From Pseudomonas oryzihabitans (GTDB lineage: Bacteria; Pseudomonadota; Gammaproteobacteria; Pseudomonadales; Pseudomonadaceae): a DNA stretch of 64,000 nt. Under the pieces are notes generated by a model, which made no database searches, had not been told where the DNA came from, and was given only the letters and a program-made list of their open reading frames with translations. A program made the position numbers and the translations under genes. Each line of letters opens with the position of its first letter. Positions within the stretch are counted from its first letter, which is position 1. Where the stretch lies: NCBI RefSeq assembly GCF_007665395.1, contig NZ_VDND01000007.1:124001-188000 (forward strand), read 5' to 3'. Positions 8,633 to 17,927 of the stretch are shown in pieces.

Positions 8633-8723
8633 GTAGGTTGGGTTGAGACGGCTGCATCGTCGAAGCCCAACATTGCCGGCTCCCAACATGATGTTGGGCT
8701 TCGCTGCGCTCAACCCAACCTAC
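8633..8723 (-). repeat. GTAGGTTGGG long palindromic element
   Basis: The ends GTAGGTTGGGTTGAG and CTCAACCCAACCTAC are inverted repeats. The inner arms GAAGCCCAACA and TGTTGGGCTTC are also present, giving a ~90-bp cruciform-forming unit of the same family as the five copies at 38380-39134. Confidence 0.85.
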
Positions 8724-8795
8724 CGCGGCCGGTAGGAGCGACTGTCTTTATCGCGGCCATGGCGGTTCGCCGATGCGGCCGCTCTAGCTTGGACT

Positions 8796-8859
8796 ATCGC
8801 GGCCATGGGCCGCTCCTACAAGAGCATTACTCCCTGTAGGAGCGGCCCATGGCCGCGAT
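8796..8859. repeat. paired GTAGGAGCGGCC REP elements, perfect inverted repeat
   Basis: The 25-bp sequence at 8796-8820 (starts ATCGCGGCCATGGG) is repeated exactly in inverted orientation at 8835-8859 with a 14-bp loop. Each arm also contains the internal palindrome GGCCATGGGCC or its near variant. Similar elements are at 39208-39232 and 39247-39286. Confidence 0.9.
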
Positions 8860-8985
8860 CAACAACGTGGAAACCGCGCAGCATGATCCACGGATAGGGC
8901 GCTGCGAAGAGTGGATAAGGCTTCGCCGTTATCCACGCTACATGGCCGCGATCGATAGCGTGACCATTGGCGACTCCCGATCCGC

Positions 8986-11379
8986 TCAACGCCCGAAGCG
9001 CCCACCCCGGCGCTCGCCACGTCCCTGGCGGCGGCCACCCTTGCCGTGGCCTTTCTCCTGGCCCCGCGGCCGGCGGCGACGGGACAGCTCGCGGGTGATG
9101 GCTTCGTTGAGCAGGTCGCGGTGGTCCTCGCCCCGTTCCAGGGCGGGAAACAGCTCGGGCAGGCTGCGGGCCAGGTGCAGGTAGGTCTCCACCACATGCA
9201 GGGCGCTTTCCAGCCCGGCGAGGTCGGTGCCCAGGGGGATGCGCGGCAGATCCACCGGCTCGCCCCGGGCGACACTGCGGAGCCAGCGCTGGGCCTGGCC
9301 GCTGGCCGGACCCTCCAGGCCGCCGCGGATCGGTGTGCAGGCGAAGATCCAGCGCAGGTGGAAGTCGATACCGGGCAGGTCGATCAGCTTGATCCACTCG
9401 GCCAGTTCGTCGGGCAACACCGAGACGAAGGCGTCGCCGTAGTTGATGTTGCGGTTGAAGGTCAGCCAGGTGCGCAGCAGGCTGGGCTCCTGCATGAACT
9501 CCGACAGGGCGCGCAGGTGTTCGAGGCTCGGTCGGACCTGGAACTGGTGCAGGTCCACCGGGTCGTCCGGGCTGTGGAACAGCCGCTTGATGTTGCGCAG
9601 CACATGGGGCTCCAGCGCGGTGATCTCGCCCTCGGCATGGTGACCGAAGCGCCCGGCGCGGCCGCCGATCTGCTTGACCTCCTGCACCCGCAGCGGCCGA
9701 TTCTGCACCCCGTCGAATTTCTCGTCGGTGTAGAAGCACAGGGTGTGGGCGGGCAGGTTGAGGCCCATGCCCACGGCGTCGGTGGCGACCATGATCTCGG
9801 TCTCGCCTTCGCGGAAGCGTCGCGCCTGTTCCCGCCGCACCTCCGGCGAGAGGGCGCCGTAGACCACCGAGACGCGGCGGCCGGCCATTTCCAGCAGGCC
9901 CTTGAGCTCCAGCACCACCCGGCGACTGAAGGCCACCAGCAGCGAGCCCGGCTCCAGCCGTTCCAGGCTGGTGGCGTGGCGCGCCACCGTGACCGGCGAC
10001 AGCCGCTTGGTGGGCTTGATTTCCAGGCGATCCTCGCACAGCGCGCAGAGGGTGCGCAGCGAGGGTTCGATCAGCGCCGGGCCGGTCATCAGCAGGCGTT
10101 TGGTATGGGCGCTGACCAGGGCATCCACCCAGGCCCAGCCGCGTTGCGGATCGGCCAGCATCTGCACCTCGTCGACCACCACCACCTCCCACTGCTGGCG
10201 GCGGAAACGGGCGAACTCCTCCACGGTGCAGCAGAAGTGGGTGGCGCCCGGACGGATGATCTCTTCCTCGCCGGTGACCAGCGAGCAGGGCACGCCGAGG
10301 GACTCCAGGCGTTCCTGGTTTTCCAGGGCCATCAGCCGTAGCGGCGAGAGGTAGATGGCGTGGGTCACCGCCGCCATGGCCTCGATGGACCTGTGGGTCT
10401 TGCCGCTGTTGGTGGGGCCGAGCAGGGCGGTCCAGGTGCGGGTCAGGCGCCGCGCCGGATAATTCTGGTGGTACTGGGCGAAGCGCGGGTTGTGTTCCAG
10501 CAGCACGGCGAAGGCCATCTTCTCGCGCTGCTGTTCCACGGCATGGCGCAGCGCCCGGCGCAGCTTGTCGGTCTCCAGGCGCATCAGCTCCTGCAGCCGC
10601 GGCAGGCCGAGCTGGTGCAGATCGAAATCCAGGGCATCGGCCTCGTTCACCAGCACCGCGAAGCGCTGGCGCAGGTCGCCCGCCACCTCGGCCTTGAGCG
10701 CGGCGACATCGGCGTCACTGAGCAGGCGGCCCTGGTTGGCCGCCAGCCGCCGGGGGATCTCCAGGCGGATGTCGTCATGGCTGAGCACCACGTTGAACCT
10801 CAGCTCGTGGCGCGTCTCGTTGAGCACCTCCACCGCCCGCGGCAGGAAGTCGTCCAGGCGGATCAGCGCCTGGGGCACCCGCTCCAGCACGCGCTGGCGA
10901 TCTTCCTCCGCCATCTCGGCGAAGGGTGCCGCGAGGATGCCGAGGCGCTCGCGCACGGCATCGCCCAGGCGCTCGCTCACCGCGGCGGCGAAGGCCTCGG
11001 CCGAAGCGCTGTCGGCCAGGTTGAGGGCCCAGTGGGGTTCGAGCAATTCGCTCGCCGCGCCCGCGGTGAAAAGCTTCTCGCTGCCGAAGACGTCCACCGG
11101 GTAGCCGAAGGTCTTGCTGGCACTCAGCAGCGCCTGGCCCAGCAGCGTCTCGGCAGCGGGGGCGCTGCCGGCGCTGACGGCCGCCGCCTCGTCGAGGCCC
11201 AGCCAGAAGGCCTTGGCGATCCGGCCGAGGTGCGGCAGGGGATAGCCCCCATAGGGCTTGAACCAGAGTTCCTGGTGCTGTTGCTTGGCGACGAAGTCCG
11301 GATGGGTGCGGCCGGCCCAGTCGAGGAAACGCCCGAGGCGTTCGAGACGGCGTTGCTTGCGTAGGCGGTGATCGCTCAT
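8986..11379 (-). CDS. SUV3-like DEAD/DEAH-box RNA helicase with Arg/Gly-rich tail
   Basis: A 797-residue superfamily 2 helicase resembling mitochondrial SUV3. A helical N-terminal region (about 1-310) precedes the Walker A motif GPTNSGKT (321-328). The Walker B motif reads DEVQ, as in SUV3, not DEAD. Motifs V and VI are VATDAVGMGLNL and QIGGRAGRFG. The C-terminal part ends in a basic RG-rich tail (RRRRPRGQEKGHGKGG and on), which could bind RNA. The likely role is ATP-driven RNA unwinding in RNA turnover. The ATG at 11379 follows AGGAAG and is preferred over a 61-residue upstream extension of low complexity. Confidence 0.88.
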   Translation of the reverse strand: MSDHRLRKQRRLERLGRFLDWAGRTHPDFVAKQQHQELWFKPYGGYPLPHLGRIAKAFWLGLDEAAAVSAGSAPAAETLLGQALLSASKTFGYPVDVFGSEKLFTAGAASELLEPHWALNLADSASAEAFAAAVSERLGDAVRERLGILAAPFAEMAEEDRQRVLERVPQALIRLDDFLPRAVEVLNETRHELRFNVVLSHDDIRLEIPRRLAANQGRLLSDADVAALKAEVAGDLRQRFAVLVNEADALDFDLHQLGLPRLQELMRLETDKLRRALRHAVEQQREKMAFAVLLEHNPRFAQYHQNYPARRLTRTWTALLGPTNSGKTHRSIEAMAAVTHAIYLSPLRLMALENQERLESLGVPCSLVTGEEEIIRPGATHFCCTVEEFARFRRQQWEVVVVDEVQMLADPQRGWAWVDALVSAHTKRLLMTGPALIEPSLRTLCALCEDRLEIKPTKRLSPVTVARHATSLERLEPGSLLVAFSRRVVLELKGLLEMAGRRVSVVYGALSPEVRREQARRFREGETEIMVATDAVGMGLNLPAHTLCFYTDEKFDGVQNRPLRVQEVKQIGGRAGRFGHHAEGEITALEPHVLRNIKRLFHSPDDPVDLHQFQVRPSLEHLRALSEFMQEPSLLRTWLTFNRNINYGDAFVSVLPDELAEWIKLIDLPGIDFHLRWIFACTPIRGGLEGPASGQAQRWLRSVARGEPVDLPRIPLGTDLAGLESALHVVETYLHLARSLPELFPALERGEDHRDLLNEAITRELSRRRRPRGQEKGHGKGGRRQGRGERRGGRFGR

Positions 11380-11562
11380 GCGAGAAGACGGCTTCCTGTG
11401 GTGGGACGATGAGACATGGACCCCATTCGGGCGTCCGGGGTCACTCCAGGCCGCGCCATTCGGCAGACGGCGGGCACCGCGGCGGGCTCCGGGTAGTCTC
11501 CATGAAGACGGTGGCGCTCGCCACCGCCTGACGCTCCTCTCGCCTTGGATCACGCTACCCAC

Positions 11563-12924
11563 ATGACTTTTCTCGTCTGGGTCGGGGTATTGGGATCATT
11601 GTTGATGATCCTCGCCCTGACCTCCGCCTATCTGCGTTGGCTGCCGGTGACCACCTCGGCCGTCTGTCTGGTGTTCGGCATGCTCATCAGTCCCATCGGC
11701 CTGGGCCTGGCCGAGGTCGACTTCCAGCAATCGGCCACCTGGATCGGCCACCTCACCGAGGTGGCGGTGCTCTTCTCGCTGTTCGTCAGCGGCCTCAAGC
11801 TGCGCCTGTCCTTCCACCGCTCCGCCTGGCACGGCGCCTACCTGCTGGCCGGCCCGGTGATGATCCTGAGCATCGCCGGGGCCTGCCTGGTGGCGCATTA
11901 CCTGCTCGGCCTGCCCTGGGGCGTGGCCCTGCTGATCGGTGCCATCCTCGCGCCCACCGACCCGGTGCTGGCTGGACTGGTGCAGGTCAACCACGCCCAG
12001 GATTTCGACCGGGTGCGCTTCGGCCTCTCCGGCGAGGCGGGGCTCAACGATGGCACCGCCTTTCCCTTCGTCCTGCTCGGCCTGCTGCTCCTGCAGCACG
12101 GCGAACTGCAGTGGGGCTGGACCCTGGAGTGGTTCCTGAAGAGCGTGGTCTGGGGCGTGCCGGCGGGCCTGCTGCTGGGCTACGTCATGGGCAAGGGCGT
12201 GGGGCAGCTGATGATCTACCTGCGCATTCGCCACGGTGACAGTACGATCTCCCCCAACGATTTCCTCGCCCTGGCGCTGATCGCCCTGTCCTATGTGCTG
12301 GCCGACGAGATCGGCGCCTTCGGCTTCCTGGCGGTGTTCGCCGCCGGCCTCGGGCTGCGCCAGGCGGAAGTCCAGACGTCGGGCCATGCGGAAACCCCCT
12401 CCGAGCAGCTTGCGCAGCCGGTGATCGGCCATCTCACCGGGGCCCCCGAACACGCCACGGTGGCGCGGGCGGAGGACCTCGAAGAACCCAGGATGGCCGC
12501 CGGGGTGATGATGGGCGACATGCTCGCCTTCGGCAGCCTGGTGGAGCGTTCCTTCGAGGTGCTGCTGGTGACCCTGCTCGGCGTGGTGCTCATCACCCAC
12601 TGGGACAGTCGCGCCCTGTTGCTGGGCGCCTTGCTGTTCGCCGTGATCCGCCCGCTGGGGGTGGCGACCATGCTGCCCTTCACCCGCATCGACCGCTTCC
12701 AGGGCGCGCTGATCGGCTGGTTCGGCATCCGTGGCATCGGCAGCCTGTATTATCTGTGCTACGCGCTCACCCACCACGTCACGGCGGACTGGGCCGGGAC
12801 CATCGTCGACCTGACGCTGTCGGTGGTGGCGCTGAGCATCGCGGTGCATGGGGTGTCCATCCAGCCGCTGCTCGACCGCTACGAGCGCCTGACGGCCCGA
12901 CGCGCGGCCGCGGCCAAGCCTTGA
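11563..12924 (+). CDS. CPA1-family cation/proton antiporter
   Basis: A 453-residue inner-membrane Na+(K+)/H+ antiporter of the NhaP/CPA1 type with about 11-12 membrane segments. The family core is visible as GAILAPTDPVLAGLVQV, followed by GLSGEAGLNDGTAFPFVLLGL, which contains the ion-binding Asp residues. A hydrophilic insert (about 270-320, rich in Glu and His) interrupts the later helices. I chose ATG 11563; a TTG six codons upstream is possible, and neither has a clear ribosome site. It is divergent from the helicase gene. The transported ion cannot be told from sequence. Confidence 0.9.
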   Translation: MTFLVWVGVLGSLLMILALTSAYLRWLPVTTSAVCLVFGMLISPIGLGLAEVDFQQSATWIGHLTEVAVLFSLFVSGLKLRLSFHRSAWHGAYLLAGPVMILSIAGACLVAHYLLGLPWGVALLIGAILAPTDPVLAGLVQVNHAQDFDRVRFGLSGEAGLNDGTAFPFVLLGLLLLQHGELQWGWTLEWFLKSVVWGVPAGLLLGYVMGKGVGQLMIYLRIRHGDSTISPNDFLALALIALSYVLADEIGAFGFLAVFAAGLGLRQAEVQTSGHAETPSEQLAQPVIGHLTGAPEHATVARAEDLEEPRMAAGVMMGDMLAFGSLVERSFEVLLVTLLGVVLITHWDSRALLLGALLFAVIRPLGVATMLPFTRIDRFQGALIGWFGIRGIGSLYYLCYALTHHVTADWAGTIVDLTLSVVALSIAVHGVSIQPLLDRYERLTARRAAAAKP

Positions 12925-13120
12925 GGCGCGGCGCGGCGCAGCGGTCCACCGCGGGAAGAGCGATCGCAATGGTCATCTACCGCTCGTAGACTGCGAGCGG
13001 CGCCAGCGCGCCCGGCCCCGTTCCCTAGCGCCTGGCGTCCCGGCCAGGCTCCCCTCGGCACGGGTCGTGCTCCCGCTGGCCCATGCACGGTGACCCTTCC
13101 CTAGAACCCAAGGAGGACGC

Positions 13121-13747
13121 ATGTATCACGGCGAACGGCTGAATGCCTGGACCCATCTGGTCGGTGCTCTGCTGGCGCTGGCCGGGGCCATCACCCTGGT
13201 GGTGCTGGCCAGCCTGGGGGGCGACCCCTGGCGCATCGTCAGCGTGGCCATCTACGGGGTGGCCCTGGTGATCCTCTACAGCGTCTCGACCCTCTACCAC
13301 AGCGTGAAGGGGCGGGCGAAACGCCTGCTGCAGAAGCTCGATCACCTGTCGATCTACCTGCTCATCGCCGGCAGCTACACACCGTTCTGCCTGGTGACCC
13401 TGCGCGGTCCCTGGGGCTGGACGCTGTTCGGCATCGTCTGGGGCCTGGCCCTGGTAGGCATGCTGCAGGAAATCAAGCCACGCTCGGAAGCGCGCATCCT
13501 GTCGCTGGTGATCTACGCCACCATGGGCTGGATCGTGCTGGTGGCGGTGGGGCCGCTGCTGGAGCGCCTGGGCCGCGAAGGATTCGCTTGGCTGGTGGCG
13601 GGCGGGGTGCTCTATACCGTCGGTATCCTCTTCTTCGTCTTCGACGATCGCTTCCGCCACTGGCACGGCATCTGGCACGGCTTCGTCATGGCCGGCAGTG
13701 CGCTGCACTTCGTCGCCATCCTCGGCTACGTGCTGCCGCTGCGCTAG
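13121..13747 (+). CDS. hemolysin III family (PAQR-type) membrane protein
   Basis: A 208-residue, seven-helix integral membrane protein of the HlyIII/YqfA group in the PAQR superfamily. Conserved metal-site segments are visible as STLYHSVKGRAKRLLQKLDHLSIYLLIAGSYTPF (quoted in part: LDHLSIYLLIAGSYTPF) and the C-terminal HGIWHGFVMAGSALHF, supplying Asp and His residues. Despite the name, most members are not haemolysins and may act on membrane lipids. The ATG follows AAGGAGG. A 12-bp-stem hairpin lies downstream at 13815-13844. Confidence 0.92.
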   Translation: MYHGERLNAWTHLVGALLALAGAITLVVLASLGGDPWRIVSVAIYGVALVILYSVSTLYHSVKGRAKRLLQKLDHLSIYLLIAGSYTPFCLVTLRGPWGWTLFGIVWGLALVGMLQEIKPRSEARILSLVIYATMGWIVLVAVGPLLERLGREGFAWLVAGGVLYTVGILFFVFDDRFRHWHGIWHGFVMAGSALHFVAILGYVLPLR

Positions 13748-13814
13748 TGGCGGCCTGCGGGGCTCGTCACAGTTATGGCGGCCTATCGCCAGCCCGGGCG
13801 AACCTCCTGGCGCA

Positions 13815-13844
13815 GGGGCGGTTCAGAGCTAGCTGAATCGCCCC
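13815..13844. terminator. strong hairpin between hlyIII-like and rlpA-like genes
   Basis: GGGGCGGTTCAG (13815-13826) pairs with CTGAATCGCCCC (13833-13844), with one G-T wobble and a 6-nt loop. The stem is strong, but no T run follows, so termination is possible but not certain. Confidence 0.45.
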
Positions 13845-13890
13845 CCGTGCACCGCTTTCCACAGAACGAAGAAAAACAGGAAGGTGAAAC

Positions 13891-14289
13891 GTGTTCATCC
13901 GTCCCAGAGTTCTCTTATTACTGCTGGCGCTCGCCTGCACCGCCTGCCAGGACAAGGACGCCAAGGTCGTCGCGGCGCCGGCCAAGAAGGAAGCCAGCTT
14001 CGAACAGCGCGGCAAGGCCTCTTTTTATTCGCGCAAGTTCCATGGCAAGGAAACCGCCAGTGGCGAGACCTTCAACAACAACGAACTGGTCGCTGCGCAC
14101 AAGACCCTGCCGCTCGGCACCCGGGTAAAGGTAACCAACCTCGAGAACGACCGCGCCGTCATCGTGCGCATCAACGACCGCGGGCCCTACATCCGCGGGC
14201 GCATCATCGACCTCTCGCGCGCCGCGGCGCGGCGGGTGGACATGGTCGACGACGGCACCACTGCGGTGAAGGTGGAAAAGCTGGAGTAG
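13891..14289 (+). CDS. RlpA-like double-psi beta-barrel lipoprotein
   Basis: A 132-residue lipoprotein with a hydrophobic signal and lipobox cysteines at 16 or 19 (LALACTAC). A double-psi beta-barrel domain (about 38-130) matches Rlp[20 protein letters not shown], then [16 protein letters not shown] and [22 protein letters not shown]. RlpA proteins of Pseudomonas are septal lytic transglycosylases acting on denuded peptidoglycan. This short form has no SPOR domain, so septal targeting is unclear. The start is GTG at 13891 with AGGAAGG upstream. Confidence 0.88.
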   Translation: MFIRPRVLLLLLALACTACQDKDAKVVAAPAKKEASFEQRGKASFYSRKFHGKETASGETFNNNELVAAHKTLPLGTRVKVTNLENDRAVIVRINDRGPYIRGRIIDLSRAAARRVDMVDDGTTAVKVEKLE

Positions 14290-14293
14290 CGCC

Positions 14294-15310
14294 TCAGTCG
14301 GCCCAGACCACCTGGTCCTTGCCCTGGCGCTTGGCGCGATAGAGGGCCTCGTCCGCCCGGCGCAGCAGGTCGCTCAGGGATTCCTCGCGCTGCAACCGCA
14401 CCGCGCCGGCGCTGAAGGTGAGGGGGTGGTGCTCGCGTCGCGCCAGCGCCGTCCGCAGCCGTGCCAGGAGTTCGGCCAGGCGGGTGGCGTCCAGGCCATC
14501 GGCGAGGATGCCGAATTCCTCGCCACCGAGGCGACCGATCGCGAGCGCCGGGTGCAGGCTGCGCATCTCCTGTGCCAGGACGATCAGGGCTTCGTCGCCC
14601 CCCTGGTGGCCAAGGCGGTCATTGATGCCCTTGAAGTCGTCGACATCCAGCATGACGAAGTGCGCGGGCTGATCACCGCGGGCGCCGAGAAGGGTATTCA
14701 GCTGCTCCAGCAGCTTGCGACGACTGGCGATGCCGGTCAGGGCGTCGGTCTCCGCCAGGATGCGATAGCGCTCCTTGAGGAGGAAGGTGCGGCGCATCCA
14801 GTTGCTGTTGAGGTGGTTGTAGCAAATGCCGATGGCCAGGGTCGTGCCGGCCAGCATCCAGACGAGTTGGCTGGGCATGGTAGCCGGTGCCAGGTAGTCC
14901 TGACCGACGAAGAGAATGAACCAGGCGCCGGTGAGGGTGACGAGGTAGTCCCTCAGCCGGTACGTCAGGCCACAGGTACCCAGGGCGACCAGGATGGCGA
15001 CTGGCAGGTTCCAGTAATGACCCAGTGCCCCGCCGTCGTCGATCTCTATGCGCAGGGCGAAGGTGAGCGCCCAGATATTGCCGATGAAGGCGAGGTTCAT
15101 CAGGCGCGCGCTGCGGGCCAGGCTCAGCAGCGCGGTGACCCCCAGCAACAGCAGCATCACGGCGAAATAGCGGGGTTTGTAGGGATTGCCGATGAGGGGG
15201 TTGTTCAGCAGGCTCAGGGGCCAGATCACCAGGATGAGGGGCTGCAGGACCAGCCGGGAAACTCGGAATATCTGTCGGACATGACGCTCGTAACGAATTT
15301 CATCGTTCAT
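14294..15310 (-). CDS. membrane diguanylate cyclase (GGDEF)
   Basis: A 338-residue protein with about six N-terminal membrane helices (residues ~20-165) and a C-terminal GGDEF domain (~175-335). The active-site sequence is GRLGGEEFGIL, and the DALTGIASRRKL and VMLDVDDFKGINDRLGH motifs precede it. It probably makes cyclic-di-GMP. The RxxD inhibitory site five residues before the motif is absent, so product inhibition through that site is unlikely. The gene ends 4 bp from the convergent rlpA-like gene. No clear ribosome site. Confidence 0.9.
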   Translation of the reverse strand: MNDEIRYERHVRQIFRVSRLVLQPLILVIWPLSLLNNPLIGNPYKPRYFAVMLLLLGVTALLSLARSARLMNLAFIGNIWALTFALRIEIDDGGALGHYWNLPVAILVALGTCGLTYRLRDYLVTLTGAWFILFVGQDYLAPATMPSQLVWMLAGTTLAIGICYNHLNSNWMRRTFLLKERYRILAETDALTGIASRRKLLEQLNTLLGARGDQPAHFVMLDVDDFKGINDRLGHQGGDEALIVLAQEMRSLHPALAIGRLGGEEFGILADGLDATRLAELLARLRTALARREHHPLTFSAGAVRLQREESLSDLLRRADEALYRAKRQGKDQVVWAD

Positions 15311-15556
15311 CTGATTTCTGAACTGCTCGCGGTCCGTCGGTGAAGGCGTCGTGGGAGACCATCGAAGACGTATCGACGTGGCTCACCGATACGTTGCTGG
15401 CACCGGGCCATTATCGCGATAAAAAAGCCGCGTGCTAGAGCGGTTCGTTGGCGTTGGTCGGACTGTATGGCTGGCTTGTCGGCGCGCTGTATCTGGTCCG
15501 GATTCGGCCATGCGGTCGAGAATGCCAAGGTCTCCTTCCCGCCATAGGGCCGCGCC

Positions 15557-16189
15557 ATGCACCTCGCCATCCTCACCTTCGACGGTTTCAACGAGCTGGA
15601 CTCCCTGATCGCGCTGGGCCTGCTCAATCGCATCAAGCGCCCGGACTGGCGGGTTTCGCTCATGGCGCCCACGCCTTGGGTGACCTCCATGAACGGCGTG
15701 CGCCTGGAGCGCCAGGCCGGCTTCGACGAACTGGCGGATTGCACCGCCGTGCTGGTGGGCAGTGGCAGCCGCACCCGTGAACTGGCCCGGGACAGGGCGC
15801 TGCTGGAACAGCTGGCGGTACTGGATCCCACGCGCCAACTGATCGGCGCCCAGTGTTCCGGCACCCTGTTGCTGGCGCGGCTCGGGTTGCTGGACGGAGT
15901 ACCCGGCTGCACCGACCTGACCACCAAGCCCTGGGTGCAGGAGGCCGGCATCGAGGTGCTGAATCAGCCCTTCTTCGCCCGCGGCAACCTGGCCACCGCC
16001 GGCGGTTGCCTGGCCTCCAGCTACCTGGCGGCCTGGGCCATCGCCCGGTTGCTGGGGCGCGAGGCGGCGGCCGAGGTGCTGCACTATGTGGCGCCGGTGG
16101 GGGAGAAGGAAGACTATGTGGCGCGGGCGCTCGGCAACATCGAGCCCTATCTCAGCCACCATTCCCTGGAGGTCGCTTCCGCATGCTGA
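15557..16189 (+). CDS. DJ-1/PfpI family protein
   Basis: A 210-residue class-I glutamine-amidotransferase-like protein of the DJ-1/PfpI superfamily. The nucleophile-elbow cysteine is in LIGAQCSGTLLLARLG. Members include glyoxalases, chaperones and transcription regulators; this one has no DNA-binding domain. It overlaps the following GST gene by 7 bp (ATGCTGA), so the two are translationally coupled and may share a detoxification role. That functional link is an inference. Confidence 0.88.
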   Translation: MHLAILTFDGFNELDSLIALGLLNRIKRPDWRVSLMAPTPWVTSMNGVRLERQAGFDELADCTAVLVGSGSRTRELARDRALLEQLAVLDPTRQLIGAQCSGTLLLARLGLLDGVPGCTDLTTKPWVQEAGIEVLNQPFFARGNLATAGGCLASSYLAAWAIARLLGREAAAEVLHYVAPVGEKEDYVARALGNIEPYLSHHSLEVASAC

Positions 16190-16806
16190 AAGTTCTTGGC
16201 CGCGTTTCTTCGATCAATGTCCGCAAGGTGCTCTGGTGCCTCGACGAACTGGGCCTCCCCTACGAGCGGGAGGACTGGGGCGCCGGCTTTCGCTCGGCGC
16301 AGTCCGCCGAATACCTGCAGTGGAACCCCAACGGCCAGATTCCGGTGTTGCTGGATGGCGACTTCGTGCTCTGGGAGTCCAACAGCATCCTGCGCTACCT
16401 GGCCAACGCCCACGGTGGTGAAGCGCTGTATCCGCCTGAGGCCAGGGCGCGGGCACGGGTCGACCAGTGGCTGGACTGGCAGGCCAGCGAGCTCAATCCG
16501 GCCTGGAGCTACGCCTACCTGGCGCTGGTCAAGCAGCAGCCAGCGGAGCCCGATCCGCAGCGGCTGGCGGAGGGCGTCGCCGCCTGGAACGGCCGGGTCG
16601 CGGTGCTCGACGCCCAGCTGGCGCAGCACGGCCCCTATGTGGCGGGCGCCACCTTCAGCCTGGCCGACATCGTCCTTGGCCTGTCGCTGCACCGCTGGCG
16701 TTCCACCCCGATGGAGCGGATCGCGGCGCCGGCGGTGGATGCCTATCTCGAACGCCTGGCTACGCGACCGGCCTGGGCAGATTATGGGAGCGCTGCGACG
16801 CCCTGA
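16183..16806 (+). CDS. glutathione S-transferase family protein
   Basis: A 207-residue cytosolic GST. The N-terminal thioredoxin-fold domain (about 1-80) has SSINVRKVLWCLDELGLPYE and the glutathione-binding NPNGQIPVLLDGDFVLWESNSI (in part: PNGQIPVLL and ESNSILRYL). The helical C-terminal domain contains the FSLADIVLGLSLHRW motif. The ATG overlaps the end of the DJ-1/PfpI gene by 7 bp. Substrates cannot be inferred. Confidence 0.93.
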   Translation: MLKVLGRVSSINVRKVLWCLDELGLPYEREDWGAGFRSAQSAEYLQWNPNGQIPVLLDGDFVLWESNSILRYLANAHGGEALYPPEARARARVDQWLDWQASELNPAWSYAYLALVKQQPAEPDPQRLAEGVAAWNGRVAVLDAQLAQHGPYVAGATFSLADIVLGLSLHRWRSTPMERIAAPAVDAYLERLATRPAWADYGSAATP

Positions 16807-16904
16807 GCAGGGTGCGCAATTGGGTTGAGGGAGCGGTAGAGAGCTTCGCGACGCTCCCATTGGGGCGGTTAGGAGGTGCCGCCTCCAACGTGGTTCCCGA
16901 CCGA

Positions 16905-16937
16905 TACTGCCGGAGTCCTATGCAGGCTCCGGCAGTA
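16905..16937. terminator. 11-bp-stem hairpin between GST and DUF2846 genes
   Basis: TACTGCCGGAG (16905-16915) pairs perfectly with CTCCGGCAGTA (16927-16937) around an 11-nt loop. It lies between two convergent genes. No T run follows on either strand, so it is a terminator only in the broad sense. Confidence 0.45.
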
Positions 16938-16950
16938 GCAGCGCTTACCT

Positions 16951-17394
16951 CTAATGCGCGAGCTTGCAATCCCGCACGCCTTCCTTGCCTTCGCTTTCCG
17001 GTACCAGGGTCAGCTTGGCGCCGCCTACGAAAACGCCCAGCTTGATCGATTGCCGGACATAGTAGTTCTGGCCTGCTTTGGCATCCAAATCGAGGGTGTT
17101 GTCCCCAAATTCGGATTCGGTGGCCAATACATGGTGACCCGGGGTGATAAGGCGATAGAAGTAGGTATGGGCGGCGGTTTCGCCAATCGTCTGGCCATCG
17201 ATCTTCACCGTCTTCTTCAGTGTGGGACCGAGCGAGGAATCGCGAAATATATACAGGCCGGCTTGGTTCTGTGGCGGAGCGGCGAAGGTTTTCAGCGCCT
17301 GATCTTTTTCCGGAGACTCCATCGGAACGGATGCACAACCGGTCAGAAGCACCAGGCCCAAGGCCGCGGAGCACAGCATGAGTTTTTTCAACAT
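16951..17394 (-). CDS. DUF2846 family lipoprotein
   Basis: A 147-residue lipoprotein. The signal peptide ends in the lipobox LLTGC (Cys near residue 20), followed by a DUF2846 domain. The domain begins around QAGLYIFRDSSLGPTLKKTV and contains TPGHHVLATESEFGDNTL. The family is widespread in proteobacteria and its function is unknown. Starting at 17394 places the methionine directly before the signal peptide; the upstream in-frame methionine adds eleven unlikely residues. Confidence 0.88.
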   Translation of the reverse strand: MLKKLMLCSAALGLVLLTGCASVPMESPEKDQALKTFAAPPQNQAGLYIFRDSSLGPTLKKTVKIDGQTIGETAAHTYFYRLITPGHHVLATESEFGDNTLDLDAKAGQNYYVRQSIKLGVFVGGAKLTLVPESEGKEGVRDCKLAH

Positions 17395-17579
17395 GACTAC
17401 TCTTCCTGAGTATGAACGTGGCGACACCGCGTGAGTGTCAGGCCAAGTTTTAGCCTCCCTGCTGAGTAGCGGACAAGCAGGCGTCGGAATGCCGGCGCCA
17501 TCTGGATGACGAACGGTAGATCATTACGCATAGGTCACCGCAAAGCGCTCTAGTCAGGGCTTTGCAGCGACGTGAGAGG

Positions 17580-17927
17580 TCAGGCGAAGACGAAGTACTT
17601 GCGCACCGTCTCGACCACTTCCCAGGTGCCCTTCATGCCGGGTTCGACGACGAAGATGTCGCCGGCTTTCAGGTGAATGGGCTCCTGGCCATCGGGAGTG
17701 ATGATGCAGTAGCCCTCCTGGAAGTGGCAGTACTCCCACTTCACGTAGTCGACGCGCCATTTGCCGGGGGTGCAGATCCAGGTACCCATGATCTTGCTGC
17801 CGTCATCGGAGGTGTAGGCATTGAGGTTCACGGTATGGGGCTCGCCTTCGATGCGCTCCCATTTGCAGGCATCGACCACGGGCAGGGGGTGGGTGTCGCG
17901 CAGAACGGTGATGGGCGGGTTGGCCAT
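17580..17927 (-). CDS. cupin domain protein (last gene of the oxidoreductase/ABC operon)
   Basis: A 115-residue single-domain cupin of the Cupin_3/DUF861 type. The second cupin motif is clear (EGYCIITPDGQEPIHLKAGD, then VVEPGMKGTWEV). The ATG has AGGAG upstream. It lies 102 bp after the substrate-binding protein gene on the same strand, so it is probably part of the same operon. Related small cupins accompany amine and opine catabolic operons, but their reaction is generally undefined. It could bind or isomerise the oxidation product; this is conjecture. Confidence 0.85.
   Translation of the reverse strand: MANPPITVLRDTHPLPVVDACKWERIEGEPHTVNLNAYTSDDGSKIMGTWICTPGKWRVDYVKWEYCHFQEGYCIITPDGQEPIHLKAGDIFVVEPGMKGTWEVVETVRKYFVFA

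Larger units (their letters stand above)
8590..8985. repeat. cluster of REP-like palindromes between DUF4442 gene and helicase gene
   Basis: This 390-bp gap contains no gene but several Pseudomonas-type palindromic repeats. A GTAGGTTGGG element lies at 8633-8723, in the orientation opposite to the array at 38.4-39.1 kb. A perfect 25-bp inverted pair of GTAGGAGCGGCC elements lies at 8796-8820 and 8835-8859. A GTGGATAA/TTATCCAC hairpin lies at 8911-8936. They may stabilise or terminate the convergent transcripts that meet here. Confidence 0.85.
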
